From the NCBI RefSeq assembly GCF_011388215.1, contig NZ_CP049989.1:1984001-2048000 (forward strand): 64,000 nucleotides of DNA, in the 5' to 3' direction. The DNA comes from Hydrogenophaga crocea. GTDB taxonomy: Bacteria; Pseudomonadota; Gammaproteobacteria; Burkholderiales; Burkholderiaceae_C. This document shows, piece after piece, positions 18,210-28,926 of this stretch. The notes beneath the pieces were generated by a model that worked only from the letters and a program-made list of their open reading frames with translations, made no database searches and had not been told where the DNA came from. A program made the position numbers and the translations under genes. The stretch's first letter is position 1. Every line of letters starts with the position of its first letter.

Positions 18210-18848
18210 TCAGTGGATGAAAAGGATCGCAAGCAACAGCGGGATCACCAGGCCCGCGCCCACCATGGGCCAGGTGCTGGGCCGGTTGGCCGCGTGGAAC
18301 TTGAGGATGAGCAGGCCGGTGATGGAGAACACCAGACAGGCCACCGAGAAGACGTCGAGAAAACCCTTCCAGACCGGGCCGGTGTGACGGCCCTTGTGCA
18401 GGTCGTTGAGGTAAGAGATCCAGCCGCGGTCGGTGCGCTCGTACGCCACCGCCCCGCTCTCGCGATCGATGCGCAGCCAGGCGTCGCCGCCGGGGCGCGG
18501 CAGCGAGAGGTAGATCTCCTCGGGCGACCATTCGGCGTCGCTGGCCGGCAGCCCCACACCGAGCGCTTCGCCGAGCCAGGCCTGCAGCGCGGGCGGCAGC
18601 GGCGCGCTGTCGGGCTCGTCGTCCTTGAGCGCAATGGCGGCGCGCAGCGCCTCGGGCAGTTCGGCCGTGCGCTGCTGCACCACCGGCGTGGCCGGGATGT
18701 CGGCCGCGTGGTTGAGCGTGATGCCGGTGAACGCGAACAGGAGCATGCCGATGAGGCAGAGCGCGGAGCTGATCCAGTGCCACTGGTGCAGGGTCTTGAG
18801 CCAGTAGGCGCGCTGGGGGGCGGCCTGGGTGGCCGGGGCGGTTTTCAC
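18210..18848 (-). CDS. PepSY-associated membrane helix protein
   Basis: Inner-membrane protein of 212 residues, first gene of the operon, starting with GTG at 18848. It has a first helix (WISSALCLIGMLLFAFTGITL), a periplasmic PepSY-like stretch with APLPPALQAWLGEALG and WLRIDRESGAVAYER, then two C-terminal helices. Histidines at both membrane faces (LHQWHW, LNHAAD, NDLHKGRH, KFHAANR) follow the PepSY reductase pattern and could bind heme or stabilise electron transfer. It is likely the membrane conduit between the flavoreductase and the DUF2271 protein. Its promoter TATAAT is buried in a Fur box. Confidence 0.82.
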   Translation of the reverse strand: MKTAPATQAAPQRAYWLKTLHQWHWISSALCLIGMLLFAFTGITLNHAADIPATPVVQQRTAELPEALRAAIALKDDEPDSAPLPPALQAWLGEALGVGLPASDAEWSPEEIYLSLPRPGGDAWLRIDRESGAVAYERTDRGWISYLNDLHKGRHTGPVWKGFLDVFSVACLVFSITGLLILKFHAANRPSTWPMVGAGLVIPLLLAILFIH

Positions 18849-18880
18849 GGGGTGTTCGGAAAGGTGGCTTAAGCCTGCAA

Positions 18881-18899
18881 ATTATAACTATTCTCATTT
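18881..18899 (-). promoter_or_regulatory. Fur box overlapping a TATAAT -10, PepSY operon promoter
   Basis: Minus strand AAATGAGAATAGTTATAAT matches the 19-bp Fur pattern (TGAGAAT-N-GTTATAA). The last six bases are a perfect TATAAT, so Fur-Fe would block the promoter. It lies 33 bp upstream of the GTG start of the PepSY gene. Confidence 0.75.
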
Positions 18900-18941
18900 A
18901 GAGAATGCGAGGGAACGCCCCCTTTTTCGGGGGGCAGCGCC

Positions 18942-20347
18942 TCAGGACAGGGCGGGCGCGTCGACCCAGTCGCCGCCCAGGGCCTTGTAGAGATCGAGCG
19001 CGGCGCTCAGGCGCGCAAGCTTTTGCGTGGACAAGGCGTCGAGCGCCGAAAACAGCGTGCGCTGCGCGTCGAGCACCGAGAGCAGATCGCCACTGCCCTC
19101 GCGGTAACGCAGCTCGGCGAGTTCGAGCGAGCGCCGCGCCTGCGCCACGAGTTCGCGCTGCAGCGCCTCCTGCTGCTGGCTGCGCGCGAGATTGCCCAGG
19201 CCGTCGTCGACCTCCTTGAGCGCGGTGCGGATGGCCTTGCCGTAGTTCTCGATCAGCACCACGCGCTGCGACTGCGTGCTGCGGATCTGCAGCCGCTGGC
19301 GGCCGCCGTCGAAGATCGATTGCGCGAGCGACAGGCCCAGCGAGACGCTGCGCGTGGGGTCGGCCAGGCTCAGCAACGCCGAGGTGCCCAGACCGCCCGA
19401 GGCCGACAGCGATACCGTGGGCAGCAGCGCGGCGCGCGCGGCGGCCACGTTGGCATCGGCCGCGGCCAGCTGCGCCTCGGCCGATGCGAGGTCGGGCCGG
19501 CGCGTGAGCAGCGTGGCCGGCAGGCCCGGCGACAGCGTGGGCACCGCGAGCTGCGCGAACTCGCCCGCCGCAGGCACGTAGCCCTGCGGCACGCGGCCCA
19601 GCAGCAGCGCGAGCGCCGACGCGGCCTGGCGCTGCTGCAGTTCGAGCGGGATCAGCGCGGTGCGCGCGCTGAGCACGGCGGCGCGCTGCTGCGACACCTC
19701 GAGCGCGGTGGCCACGCCATTGCGCTGGCGCGCTTCGACGACACGCAGCACACGCTCGGCGGTCTCGAGGTTCTGGCGCGCGATGCCCAGGCGCTCGTTG
19801 AGGTTGAGCCACAGGAAGTAGTTGTTGGCCACGCCCGTGAGCAGGGTCAGGCGCGCGGTGCGCCAGTCGTGCTGGCTGGCCACGAACGAGGCCTCGCCCG
19901 CACGCACGCCGGCCGCGATGCGGCCCCACAGATCGAGCTCGTAGCTGATCGACAGGCCCGCGCTCGTGCTCTCGCGCGAAACGGACGGCGTGCCCGGCGC
20001 ATCGGTCTGGCCGCCCGAGGTGCTCAGGCTGGCACCCACCGCGGGCAGGCGCGACACACCAGCCTGTTGCAACGCGATGTCGGCCTGGCGCATGCGCTCG
20101 ATCGCGATGCGCAGGTCGGCGCTGCCGGCCTGGGCTTCGTCGAGCAGGCCCACGAGCGCCGGCGAGCCGAAGCCCAGCCACCAGTCGCGGGAGATCGGCT
20201 GCTCGGGGCCGCTCACGGCGGTGGCGTCCCAGCGCGCGGGCAGCTCCACCGGGGCGGGGCTCACGGGTTCGGTCACGGCGCAGGCCTGCAGCGCCAGCGC
20301 GCAAGCCAGCGCCGACGCCTTCAGAAGGGGGTTCAGAACAGAGGGGT

Positions 20348-20351
<4 letters not shown>
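18942..20351 (-). CDS. Outer-membrane efflux lipoprotein (NodT/TolC family)
   Basis: Outer-membrane channel of a tripartite exporter, 469 residues. The lipobox is ALQACAV, with Cys about 24 as lipidation site. It has two repeats of the OEP domain: [57 protein letters not shown], then [18 protein letters not shown] and [17 protein letters not shown], ending [20 protein letters not shown]. The ATG overlaps the macB stop by 4 bp, so this is the third gene of macA-macB-nodT. Confidence 0.92.
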
Positions 20352-22347
<1,996 letters not shown>

Positions 22348-22351
<4 letters not shown>

Positions 22352-23985
22352 CGGCGCGCTCCGCCGGCCGCACCGCCGGGCGCGCCGCCCGGGCCACCGG
22401 GACCGCCGAAGCCGGGCTGGCCCAGGCCCGTGCCCTGCGGGGGATTGCGTCGCGGCGGCTCGGCGTCGCGCGTGCCGGCGATCACGCGTTCGCCTTCCTT
22501 CAGGCCCGACAGCACCTCGGCGTGCACGCGGTTGCTGATGCCGATGGTGAGCTCGCGCTCTTCGATGCTGCCGTCTTCGAGCATCACCCTGGCCTTGGCC
22601 TGGCGCGGTCCGCGCAGGCTGCGCGGCGCGGGGCCGGCCGGGGGCGCGGCCCGCGCCGCAGCGCCCGGACCAGCACCCGGACCAGAGCCCGGCTGCGCAT
22701 CTGCGGCCTCACGCGCCTGGCGGCGTTGGTCGCGCAGCTTCTGGCGTTCTTCTTCGGACAGGTTCTGGAAGGCCTCGCGGCGCTGGGCACGCACACGCTC
22801 GCGCTCCTCGGGCGTCATCTTCTCGAAGGCCTCGCGATCGAAGCGCGGTGCCGCCGCGGCCGGGGGTGCTGCGGGCGGGGCAGCCGGGGCATTCAAGGGT
22901 GCAGCGGCCGCGGGCGCAGCCGCCGGCGCAGCGGGCGAGGCGCCCGGCTGCGCCGCGCGCTCGCGCCCGCCCTGCGGGCCGCGCTGGATCGTCAGCGCCG
23001 ACATCGGCACCATGAGCACGTCCTTGGCCTCGGCCACCACGAAGAACACCTGCGCGGTCATCTGCGTCATGAGGTTGCGGTTGGTGTTGGGCACCTCGAA
23101 CAACGCGTTGTAGAGCACCACGTTGTTGGTCACCGTGGGGGTGGGCTCGATCTTCTTGAGCTCGCCGTACCAGCGCCGGCCCTGGCTGCCCAGCGTGGTG
23201 AAGTACACCGGCATGCCCGTGCGCAGCTTGCTCACGTCGGCCTCCGACACCTGGGTCTGCACCGTCATGACCGACAGGTCGGCCACGCGCAGCAGCGTGG
23301 GCGCCTGCTGGTTGGTGTTGAGGGTCTGGCCCTGACGCGCCGTGATGCTCACCACCGTGCCCGACATGGGCGCGTAGATCTTGGTGTACTTGAGGTTGGC
23401 CTCTTCCACGCGCATGCTGGCCTTCACCTGCTCCATCTGCGCCTTGAGCGCGTTGATCTGCGCGCGCGCCGTACGCAGCGTGGTCTCGGCGTTCTGCAGG
23501 GTCTCGGTCGTGGTGGCCTCTTCGGCCATGAGGTTCTTCTGGCGCTGCAGGTCGCGTTCGGCCTTGGCCAGCGCGAGCTCGCGCTCGGCGAGCTGCGCGC
23601 CCTGCGAACGCAACTGGGCGCGGCTCGCGTCCACGCGCGCCTGCGAGGTCTCGGCGTCGATCTCGGCCAGCAGGTCGCCCTCCTTCACCTCGCTGCCCAC
23701 CTCCACGTGCAGCTTGCGCAACTGGCCCGACACCTGCGCGCCGACGTCCACGTAGTCGCGCGGCTGCAGCGAGCCCGTGGCCGCGACCTGGTCTTCGATG
23801 TCGCCGCGCTGGATCGTGGCGGTGATGTAGGTGCTTTCGGTCTTGGCGCCCGGCCCCCAGCGGAACCACGCATAGGCGCCGCCGCCGATCAGGGCCAGCG
23901 CACTCAGCGCGATCAGGGCACTGCCCCATGGGTGTCGGCGGACAAAGGCGGCTTTCGGGGCGCGGACCGGCGGGCTGTCGTTCAT
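22348..23985 (-). CDS. macA: MacA-type periplasmic adaptor with a Spy-like insert
   Basis: Membrane-fusion subunit linking MacB to the outer-membrane channel, 545 residues from the ATG at 23985. N-terminal helix ([22 protein letters not shown]), lipoyl halves [20 protein letters not shown], a coiled-coil hairpin (about residues 105-190) and the beta-barrel [13 protein letters not shown]. It is 150-170 residues longer than E. coli MacA. An Ala/Pro linker and two 19-residue charged repeats ([19 protein letters not shown] and [19 protein letters not shown]) interrupt the last domain, which resumes at [18 protein letters not shown]. The C-terminal tail is Gly/Pro-rich. Confidence 0.92.
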
Positions 23986-24122
23986 GGATCGAGGATGGGT
24001 GGGCTGCCGGCGCATGCCGGGTGATGGGAGCGGATGTTGCCGCTCAAACGTGGAAACAATGTGCAGGGGCTGCGAAGGCCTTGTGCACAGTGTTTGAAAG
24101 ATTCCGGTTTAGGCTCGCCCCC

Positions 24123-25655
24123 ATGCAGACCGGCTCCCCCGCCTCCCCTACGCCCGCACGCCCGCGCGCCGGGCTCGCGCGCTTCGACACGCTGCGCGTG
24201 AAGCTGTTCCTGGCGATCGCGGGCGCCAACGTGGTGTTCGTGATGGCGGCCTACCTGATCCACGCCTGGAGCTTCGACAAGGGCCTGGTGGAGTACCTGA
24301 ACAAGGCCGACGAGACGCGGCTGCAGCCCCTGGTGACGCGGCTGGCCGACGGCTACCGGCAACAAGGCAGCTGGGACTGGATCGTGGGCGACCGCCAGCG
24401 CTGGTTCGAGCTGTCGCGCGAAACCCTGGGCAACGGGCGCATGCCGCGGCGGCCCGGCGAACCCGCGCCCATGGCGGCCGGCCCCGGCGAGGCCGCACCC
24501 GCGGGGCCGCCACCGCTGCCACGGGGCGAGGGCCGGCCGCCCGAAGGCGGTCCGCCGCCCACGCTCACCATCGACCCGCGCCTGATGCTGTTCGATGCGC
24601 GCCGCCAGTTGCTCATGGGGCCCGAGGGCCGCGCCGAGCAGGCGGTGTTCAAGCCCATCGTGGTCGACAACCAGACCGTGGGCTACCTGGGCTACGTGCC
24701 GCGGCTGCAGATGGTGGCCTCGCTCGAGCGCGTGTTCCAGGCGCAACAGAGCCGCACCTACGCGGCCATCGCGCTGGGCCTGCTGGTGGCGGTGCTGATC
24801 AACGCGGCGCTGATCGCGCGCTGGCTCTCGGGCCGGCTGCGCCAGCTCGGCGCGGGCACGGCGGCGGTGGCGCAGGGCGACTACGGCGTGCGCCTGCCCG
24901 CACGCGGCCACGACGAGCTCGCGCAGCTCGCTCAGGACTTCAACCACATGGCCGGCTCGCTGCAGGCCGCGCAGCAGGCCCGCCAGCAGTGGATCGCCGA
25001 CATCGCGCACGAGCTGCGCACGCCGCTGGCCACGCTGCGCGCCGAGATCGAGGCGCTGCAGGACGGCGTGCGCCGCCCCGACAGCGCCAACCTCGATTCG
25101 CTCGCGCAGGAGGTGAGCCGGCTCACGCGGCTGGTGGAAGACCTGCGCCTGCTGTCGCTGTCCGACCTGGGCGCGCTCGACTACCGCTTCAGGCCGCTGG
25201 ACCTGGGCGACTTCGTGGCCAGCCACCTCGACGACCTGCACCTGCCGCCGGCGCAGGCGCTGCGGGTGCACACCGAACTTGCGCCCGGCGTGGCGGTGCG
25301 TGCCGATGGCGATCGGCTCGATCAGGTGCTGTCCAATCTGATGCAGAACACGCTGCGCTACAGCACGCCGCCGGCCACGCTGCGCGTGAGTGTGCAGCGC
25401 GACGGCGCGCAGGCACGGCTGACCTGGGAAGACTCGGCCCCGGGCGTGCCGGCCGCGTCGCTGCCCCGCCTCACCGACCGCCTCTACCGCGTCGACCCTT
25501 CGCGATCGAGCGAGAGCGGCGGCTCGGGGCTGGGCCTGGCGATCGCGAGCGCGATCATCGAAGGCCACGGCGGCCGCATGCAGGCCTCGGCGAGCGCCCT
25601 CGGCGGGCTGCGCTGGGACATCTGGCTGCCCCTGCACACGGAGGCCCTGCCATGA
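24123..25655 (+). CDS. Sensor histidine kinase (BaeS-like)
   Basis: Membrane histidine kinase of a two-component system, 510 residues from the ATG at 24123. First helix LFLAIAGANVVFVMAAYLI, a periplasmic sensor region of about 150 residues with a Pro/Gly-rich stretch (about residues 105-145), second helix AAIALGLLVAVLINAALIA, then HAMP (RLRQLGAGTAAVAQGDYGV). The phospho-acceptor is His296 in DIAHELRTPLATLRAEIEAL. ATP-binding boxes: LSNLMQNTLRYS, WEDSAPGVP and SGGSGLGLAIASAII. It overlaps the regulator gene by 4 bp and is divergent from macA, so envelope stress control of MacAB is likely. Confidence 0.92.
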   Translation: MQTGSPASPTPARPRAGLARFDTLRVKLFLAIAGANVVFVMAAYLIHAWSFDKGLVEYLNKADETRLQPLVTRLADGYRQQGSWDWIVGDRQRWFELSRETLGNGRMPRRPGEPAPMAAGPGEAAPAGPPPLPRGEGRPPEGGPPPTLTIDPRLMLFDARRQLLMGPEGRAEQAVFKPIVVDNQTVGYLGYVPRLQMVASLERVFQAQQSRTYAAIALGLLVAVLINAALIARWLSGRLRQLGAGTAAVAQGDYGVRLPARGHDELAQLAQDFNHMAGSLQAAQQARQQWIADIAHELRTPLATLRAEIEALQDGVRRPDSANLDSLAQEVSRLTRLVEDLRLLSLSDLGALDYRFRPLDLGDFVASHLDDLHLPPAQALRVHTELAPGVAVRADGDRLDQVLSNLMQNTLRYSTPPATLRVSVQRDGAQARLTWEDSAPGVPAASLPRLTDRLYRVDPSRSSESGGSGLGLAIASAIIEGHGGRMQASASALGGLRWDIWLPLHTEALP

Positions 25656-26353
25656 GCGAACGCGTCCTGATCGTCGAAGACGAAACCAAGATCGCGGGTG
25701 TGCTGAGCGACTACCTCGCGCAATCGGGCTACACGGTGCACCACCTCACGCGCGGCGACGAGGTGGAGGCCTGGCTCGCCGCGCACCCGGTGGACCTGGT
25801 GCTGCTCGACCTCATGCTGCCCGGCAAGAGCGGGCTCGACATCTGCCGCGCGCTGCGCTCGGGCGCGCCCGGCCTGCCCTCGCCCGCGATCATCATGGTG
25901 ACGGCGCGCGTGGAGGAGATCGACCGCCTGCTGGGCCTGGAGCTCGGCGCCGACGACTACATCTGCAAGCCCTTCAGCCCGCGCGAGGTGGTGGCGCGCG
26001 TGAAGGCGGTGCTGCGCCGTGGCGGCCATGCGGCGGGCGCTGCGCCTGCGCAGGCACCGGGGCGCGGCCTGCACTTCGACGATGCGGCCTGGCGCGCGAG
26101 CCTGGACGGGCAGGCGCTGGACCTCACGGTGGTGGAGTACCAGCTGCTCAAGGTGCTGGGCTCGCGGCCAGGCCGCATCTTCTCGCGCGAGCAGCTCATG
26201 GACGCGATGTACCGCGACGAGCGCGTGGTGTCCGACCGCACGGTGGACAGCCACATCAAGAAGCTGCGGCGCAAGCTCGAAGAGCGCGCGCCGGGGCAGG
26301 AACTGATCCACTCCGTGTACGGGCTGGGCTACAAGTACGAGCCGCCCGCGTGA
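25652..26353 (+). CDS. OmpR-family response regulator (BaeR-like)
   Basis: DNA-binding regulator of 233 residues, partner of the upstream kinase. The receiver domain has the acidic pair in VEDE, the phospho-acceptor Asp53 in LVLLDLMLPG, and the conserved Lys in DDYICKPFSPRE. The C-terminal winged helix (LDLTVVEYQLLKVLGSRPGR to DRTVDSHIKKLRRKL and HSVYGLGYKY) defines the OmpR/PhoB class. ATG at 25652 overlaps the kinase stop. Likely target is the divergent macA-macB-nodT operon. Confidence 0.93.
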   Translation: MSERVLIVEDETKIAGVLSDYLAQSGYTVHHLTRGDEVEAWLAAHPVDLVLLDLMLPGKSGLDICRALRSGAPGLPSPAIIMVTARVEEIDRLLGLELGADDYICKPFSPREVVARVKAVLRRGGHAAGAAPAQAPGRGLHFDDAAWRASLDGQALDLTVVEYQLLKVLGSRPGRIFSREQLMDAMYRDERVVSDRTVDSHIKKLRRKLEERAPGQELIHSVYGLGYKYEPPA

Positions 26354-26360
26354 AGCGGCC

Positions 26361-27275
26361 TCAGCGCGGCGCGAGCACCGCGAGCCGCTGGCCGTTTTCC
26401 TTCAGCTCCGCCAGCGGGTCGCGCCCCTCGGTATGCAGCACGATGGTGCGCACCCCGGCCGCCTGCAGCGCGGCCTGCAGCGGTGCGGGCGGCTCGCGGT
26501 GGTGCAGCACCGCGGCCACCGAGGCCGCGCGCAGGCGCGGCACGAGCGCGGCCACCGCATCGGGCGTCCAGGCATCGTCTTCTCGCACGTCGCTGCCCGC
26601 CAGGTCGAGGTTGAAGCCGCTCACCAGGTAGGCCAGCCGGTCCGACAGGCTGAACACCGTGAGGTTGGCCGCCGCGGCCAGGCGCGCCTCGCTCTGCGCC
26701 GCGACCGCGAGCACCTGCTGGCGCAGCGCGGCCGCGTTGGCCTGCAGGCGCGGCCGGGCATCGGGCACCAGGCGCGACAGGTCGGCCGCGATCACGTCGG
26801 CCATGCGACCCAGGTTCACCGGGTCGAGCCAGGGCAAGGCCGTGGCCGAGGCCGCGCCCTCGTGCAGCGCAATGCCCGGCAGCAAAGCGTCGAGCGGGCG
26901 TGCCGCGTCGATCTCAATCAGGCGGATGTTCTGCCGCCGTGCCAGCGGAAACAGCGGGTCGTCGGGCCAGATCGAGCGCAGCGCCACCACGGCATCGGCC
27001 TGGCTCGCGGCCTGGGCCAGGCCCGCCGCGCCGCGACCCGTGAAGAAGGCGAGCTGCCGGTTGGCCGGCAGGCTTTCGGGCACAGGCCGCAGCAGCGCGA
27101 TGCCGCTGCCCTGCACCAGGGTCTGCGTGAGCGCGGCCACCACGGGGTGCGCCACGAGCACACGCGTGGCGGCGCCTGCGGCCGGGTTGGCGGGCGCGGC
27201 GGGCTGCGCACGCACAGCGGCCAGAGGCAGCGCGGCGAGCGCAGCCAGCGCAAGAGAACGTCGGTGCAGGTTCAT
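26361..27275 (-). CDS. ZnuA-like substrate-binding protein lacking metal ligands
   Basis: Secreted protein of 304 residues related to zinc/manganese ABC binding proteins, with signal peptide SLALAALAALPLAAVRAQ. Fold-level motifs remain: LPWLDPVNLGRMADVIAADL and NLTVFSLSDRLAYLVSGFNL. The ligand positions differ: the usual PHxYEP is PVPESLPANRQ, the His before WLDP is Leu, and the His of VxSHDAFGY is Ser. All three histidines expected in ZnuA are therefore gone. It is last in the operon, overlapping the permease by 4 bp. It may bind another ligand or act as an accessory. It is intact, not a pseudogene. Confidence 0.75.
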   Translation of the reverse strand: MNLHRRSLALAALAALPLAAVRAQPAAPANPAAGAATRVLVAHPVVAALTQTLVQGSGIALLRPVPESLPANRQLAFFTGRGAAGLAQAASQADAVVALRSIWPDDPLFPLARRQNIRLIEIDAARPLDALLPGIALHEGAASATALPWLDPVNLGRMADVIAADLSRLVPDARPRLQANAAALRQQVLAVAAQSEARLAAAANLTVFSLSDRLAYLVSGFNLDLAGSDVREDDAWTPDAVAALVPRLRAASVAAVLHHREPPAPLQAALQAAGVRTIVLHTEGRDPLAELKENGQRLAVLAPR

Positions 27276-28177
27276 CCGGCGTGTCCTTTGAGGGCGGGCG
27301 TGAAGCCCCGAACCAGGGCCGCGAGCGCGAACAGCGCGCCGGCCGTGAGGATGATGGCCGCGCCCGAAGGCACGGGCAGCTCGAGCCCGATCGGCAACAG
27401 GATGCCGACCTGCGTGCTCAGCGTGGCGATCAGCACGCTCAGCCAGAAGAAGCCGCGCAGCGACAGGCTCAGCAGCCGCGCCGCCGCGGCCGGGATGATC
27501 AGCAACGCACCCACCAGGATGGCGCCGATCACCTTCACCGAGGCCACGGTCACGAGCGTCACCAGCACCACGAAGAGGTAGTCGAGCAGCTTCACGCGCA
27601 CACCGCGCACGCTGGCCAGTTGCGGGTTGAAGCTGGCCAGCATGAAGCGGTTGTAGAGCGGCACCGTGAGGCCCGCCACCAGCGCGGCCACACCGATCAG
27701 CACCACGAGGTCGTGGCTGTCGACCGTGAGCACCGAGCCGAACAGCACGTTCTCGAGGATGTGGATGTTCACGCGGCCCGAGAGCACCAGCAGCAGGCTC
27801 GCACCCAGCGAGAGCGAGACCGCCAGGAACACGCCGATCAGCGTGTCGGGCGACAGGCCGGTGCGGTTGCGCAGGTAGTTGAGCAGCAGCCCGAACAGCG
27901 TGCAGTAGGCGAACAGGCTGCCATAAGGACCGGTGTAGGGCTCGCCGAGCAGGATGCCGATCGCCACGCCCGTGAGCGCGGCATGGCCCACGGCCTCGGA
28001 GAAGAAGGCCAGGCGCTTGACCACCACCAGCGTGCCCAGGCCGCCGAGCACGGGTCCGATCACCAGGCCCGCGAGCACCGCATTGACCACGAAGCCATAG
28101 GCCAGCGACGCGGGCAGATGGCCGTGTTCGGCCAGGTGTTGAATGGCCTGGCGCAGGGCGTCGAGCGCGGCGGTCAT
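27272..28177 (-). CDS. Metal ABC transporter permease (ZnuB-like)
   Basis: Inner-membrane permease of a zinc/manganese/iron ABC importer, 301 residues from the ATG at 28177. It has about eight hydrophobic helices. VKRLAFFSEAVGHAALTGVAIG is the typical family segment and KVIGAILVGALLIIPAAAAR is the conserved late helix pair. It overlaps the ATPase gene upstream and the second binding-protein gene downstream by 4 bp each, so all are one transcript. Which metal is carried is not certain; the Fur-like box upstream of the operon favours iron or manganese over zinc alone. Confidence 0.9.
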   Translation of the reverse strand: MTAALDALRQAIQHLAEHGHLPASLAYGFVVNAVLAGLVIGPVLGGLGTLVVVKRLAFFSEAVGHAALTGVAIGILLGEPYTGPYGSLFAYCTLFGLLLNYLRNRTGLSPDTLIGVFLAVSLSLGASLLLVLSGRVNIHILENVLFGSVLTVDSHDLVVLIGVAALVAGLTVPLYNRFMLASFNPQLASVRGVRVKLLDYLFVVLVTLVTVASVKVIGAILVGALLIIPAAAARLLSLSLRGFFWLSVLIATLSTQVGILLPIGLELPVPSGAAIILTAGALFALAALVRGFTPALKGHAG

Positions 28178-28926
28178 GGCGTCACCTCTTCGGCGATCGC
28201 AACCTCGTCGCGGCGCGCGCGGTGCGAGAACAGCGCGAGCACGCGCTCGGGCGTGAGCGTGGACGCGGGCGGGCCATCGAACAGCACCTGGCGGTTCAGA
28301 CCGGTCACGTGGTCGGCCAGGCGCGAGACGGCGTCCAGGTCGTGCTCGATCCAGAGCACGGTGACGCGGCTGGCGCGCCAGTGCGCCAGCAGGGCTTCGA
28401 ACACGCGCATGCCGGCCTCGTCGAGGGCCGACATGGGCTCGTCGAGCAGGACCAGGTCGGGCGCGGGCACGAGCGCCTGCGCGAGCAGCACGCGCTGGCG
28501 CTCGCCGCCCGACAGCGCGCCCATGCGGCGCTTCGATTTGTCGAGCATGCCCACCTGCTGCAGCGCGGCCTCCACGGGCGCCTTCCAGCGCCGCGACAGG
28601 CCCATGAGCACCGGCCGCTGCTGGCACAGGGCACCCATGAAGTCCATCACCGTCATGGGCAGGCCGGCGTCGAAGGCCAGGGCCTGGGGCACGTAGGCCA
28701 CCACGCCCGGGCGTTCCCCGGGCCAGTGCAGCGCGATCTGCCCGTGGTGCGGCACCTGGCCCAGCAAGGCCTTGAACAGCGAGCTCTTGCCGCCCCCGTT
28801 GGGCCCCACGAGCGCGTGCACGCCGCCCGCGGCCACGCGCAGTCCGACATCGCGCAGGATGTCGGTGCGGCCCAGGGTGAGGGCCACGCGCTCGAAGGCG
28901 ATGGCGGGACCGCCGGCTGCCTTCAT
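28174..28926 (-). CDS. Metal ABC transporter ATP-binding protein (ZnuC-like)
   Basis: Cytoplasmic ATPase subunit of 250 residues. Walker A GPNGGGKSS, Q-loop region VVAYVPQ, signature ALSGGERQRVLLAQAL, Walker B LVLLDEPMSALD and the switch His in IEHDLDAV are all present. It starts 4 bp into the end of the binding-protein gene and overlaps the permease gene, the compact layout of znu/mnt-type operons. Confidence 0.92.
   Translation of the reverse strand: MKAAGGPAIAFERVALTLGRTDILRDVGLRVAAGGVHALVGPNGGGKSSLFKALLGQVPHHGQIALHWPGERPGVVAYVPQALAFDAGLPMTVMDFMGALCQQRPVLMGLSRRWKAPVEAALQQVGMLDKSKRRMGALSGGERQRVLLAQALVPAPDLVLLDEPMSALDEAGMRVFEALLAHWRASRVTVLWIEHDLDAVSRLADHVTGLNRQVLFDGPPASTLTPERVLALFSHRARRDEVAIAEEVTP

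Noticed and set aside
18917..18936. GC-rich hairpin after the nodT gene
   Set aside because: It has a good stem (GCCCCC/GGGGGC) but no T run on the minus strand, so a terminator cannot be claimed.
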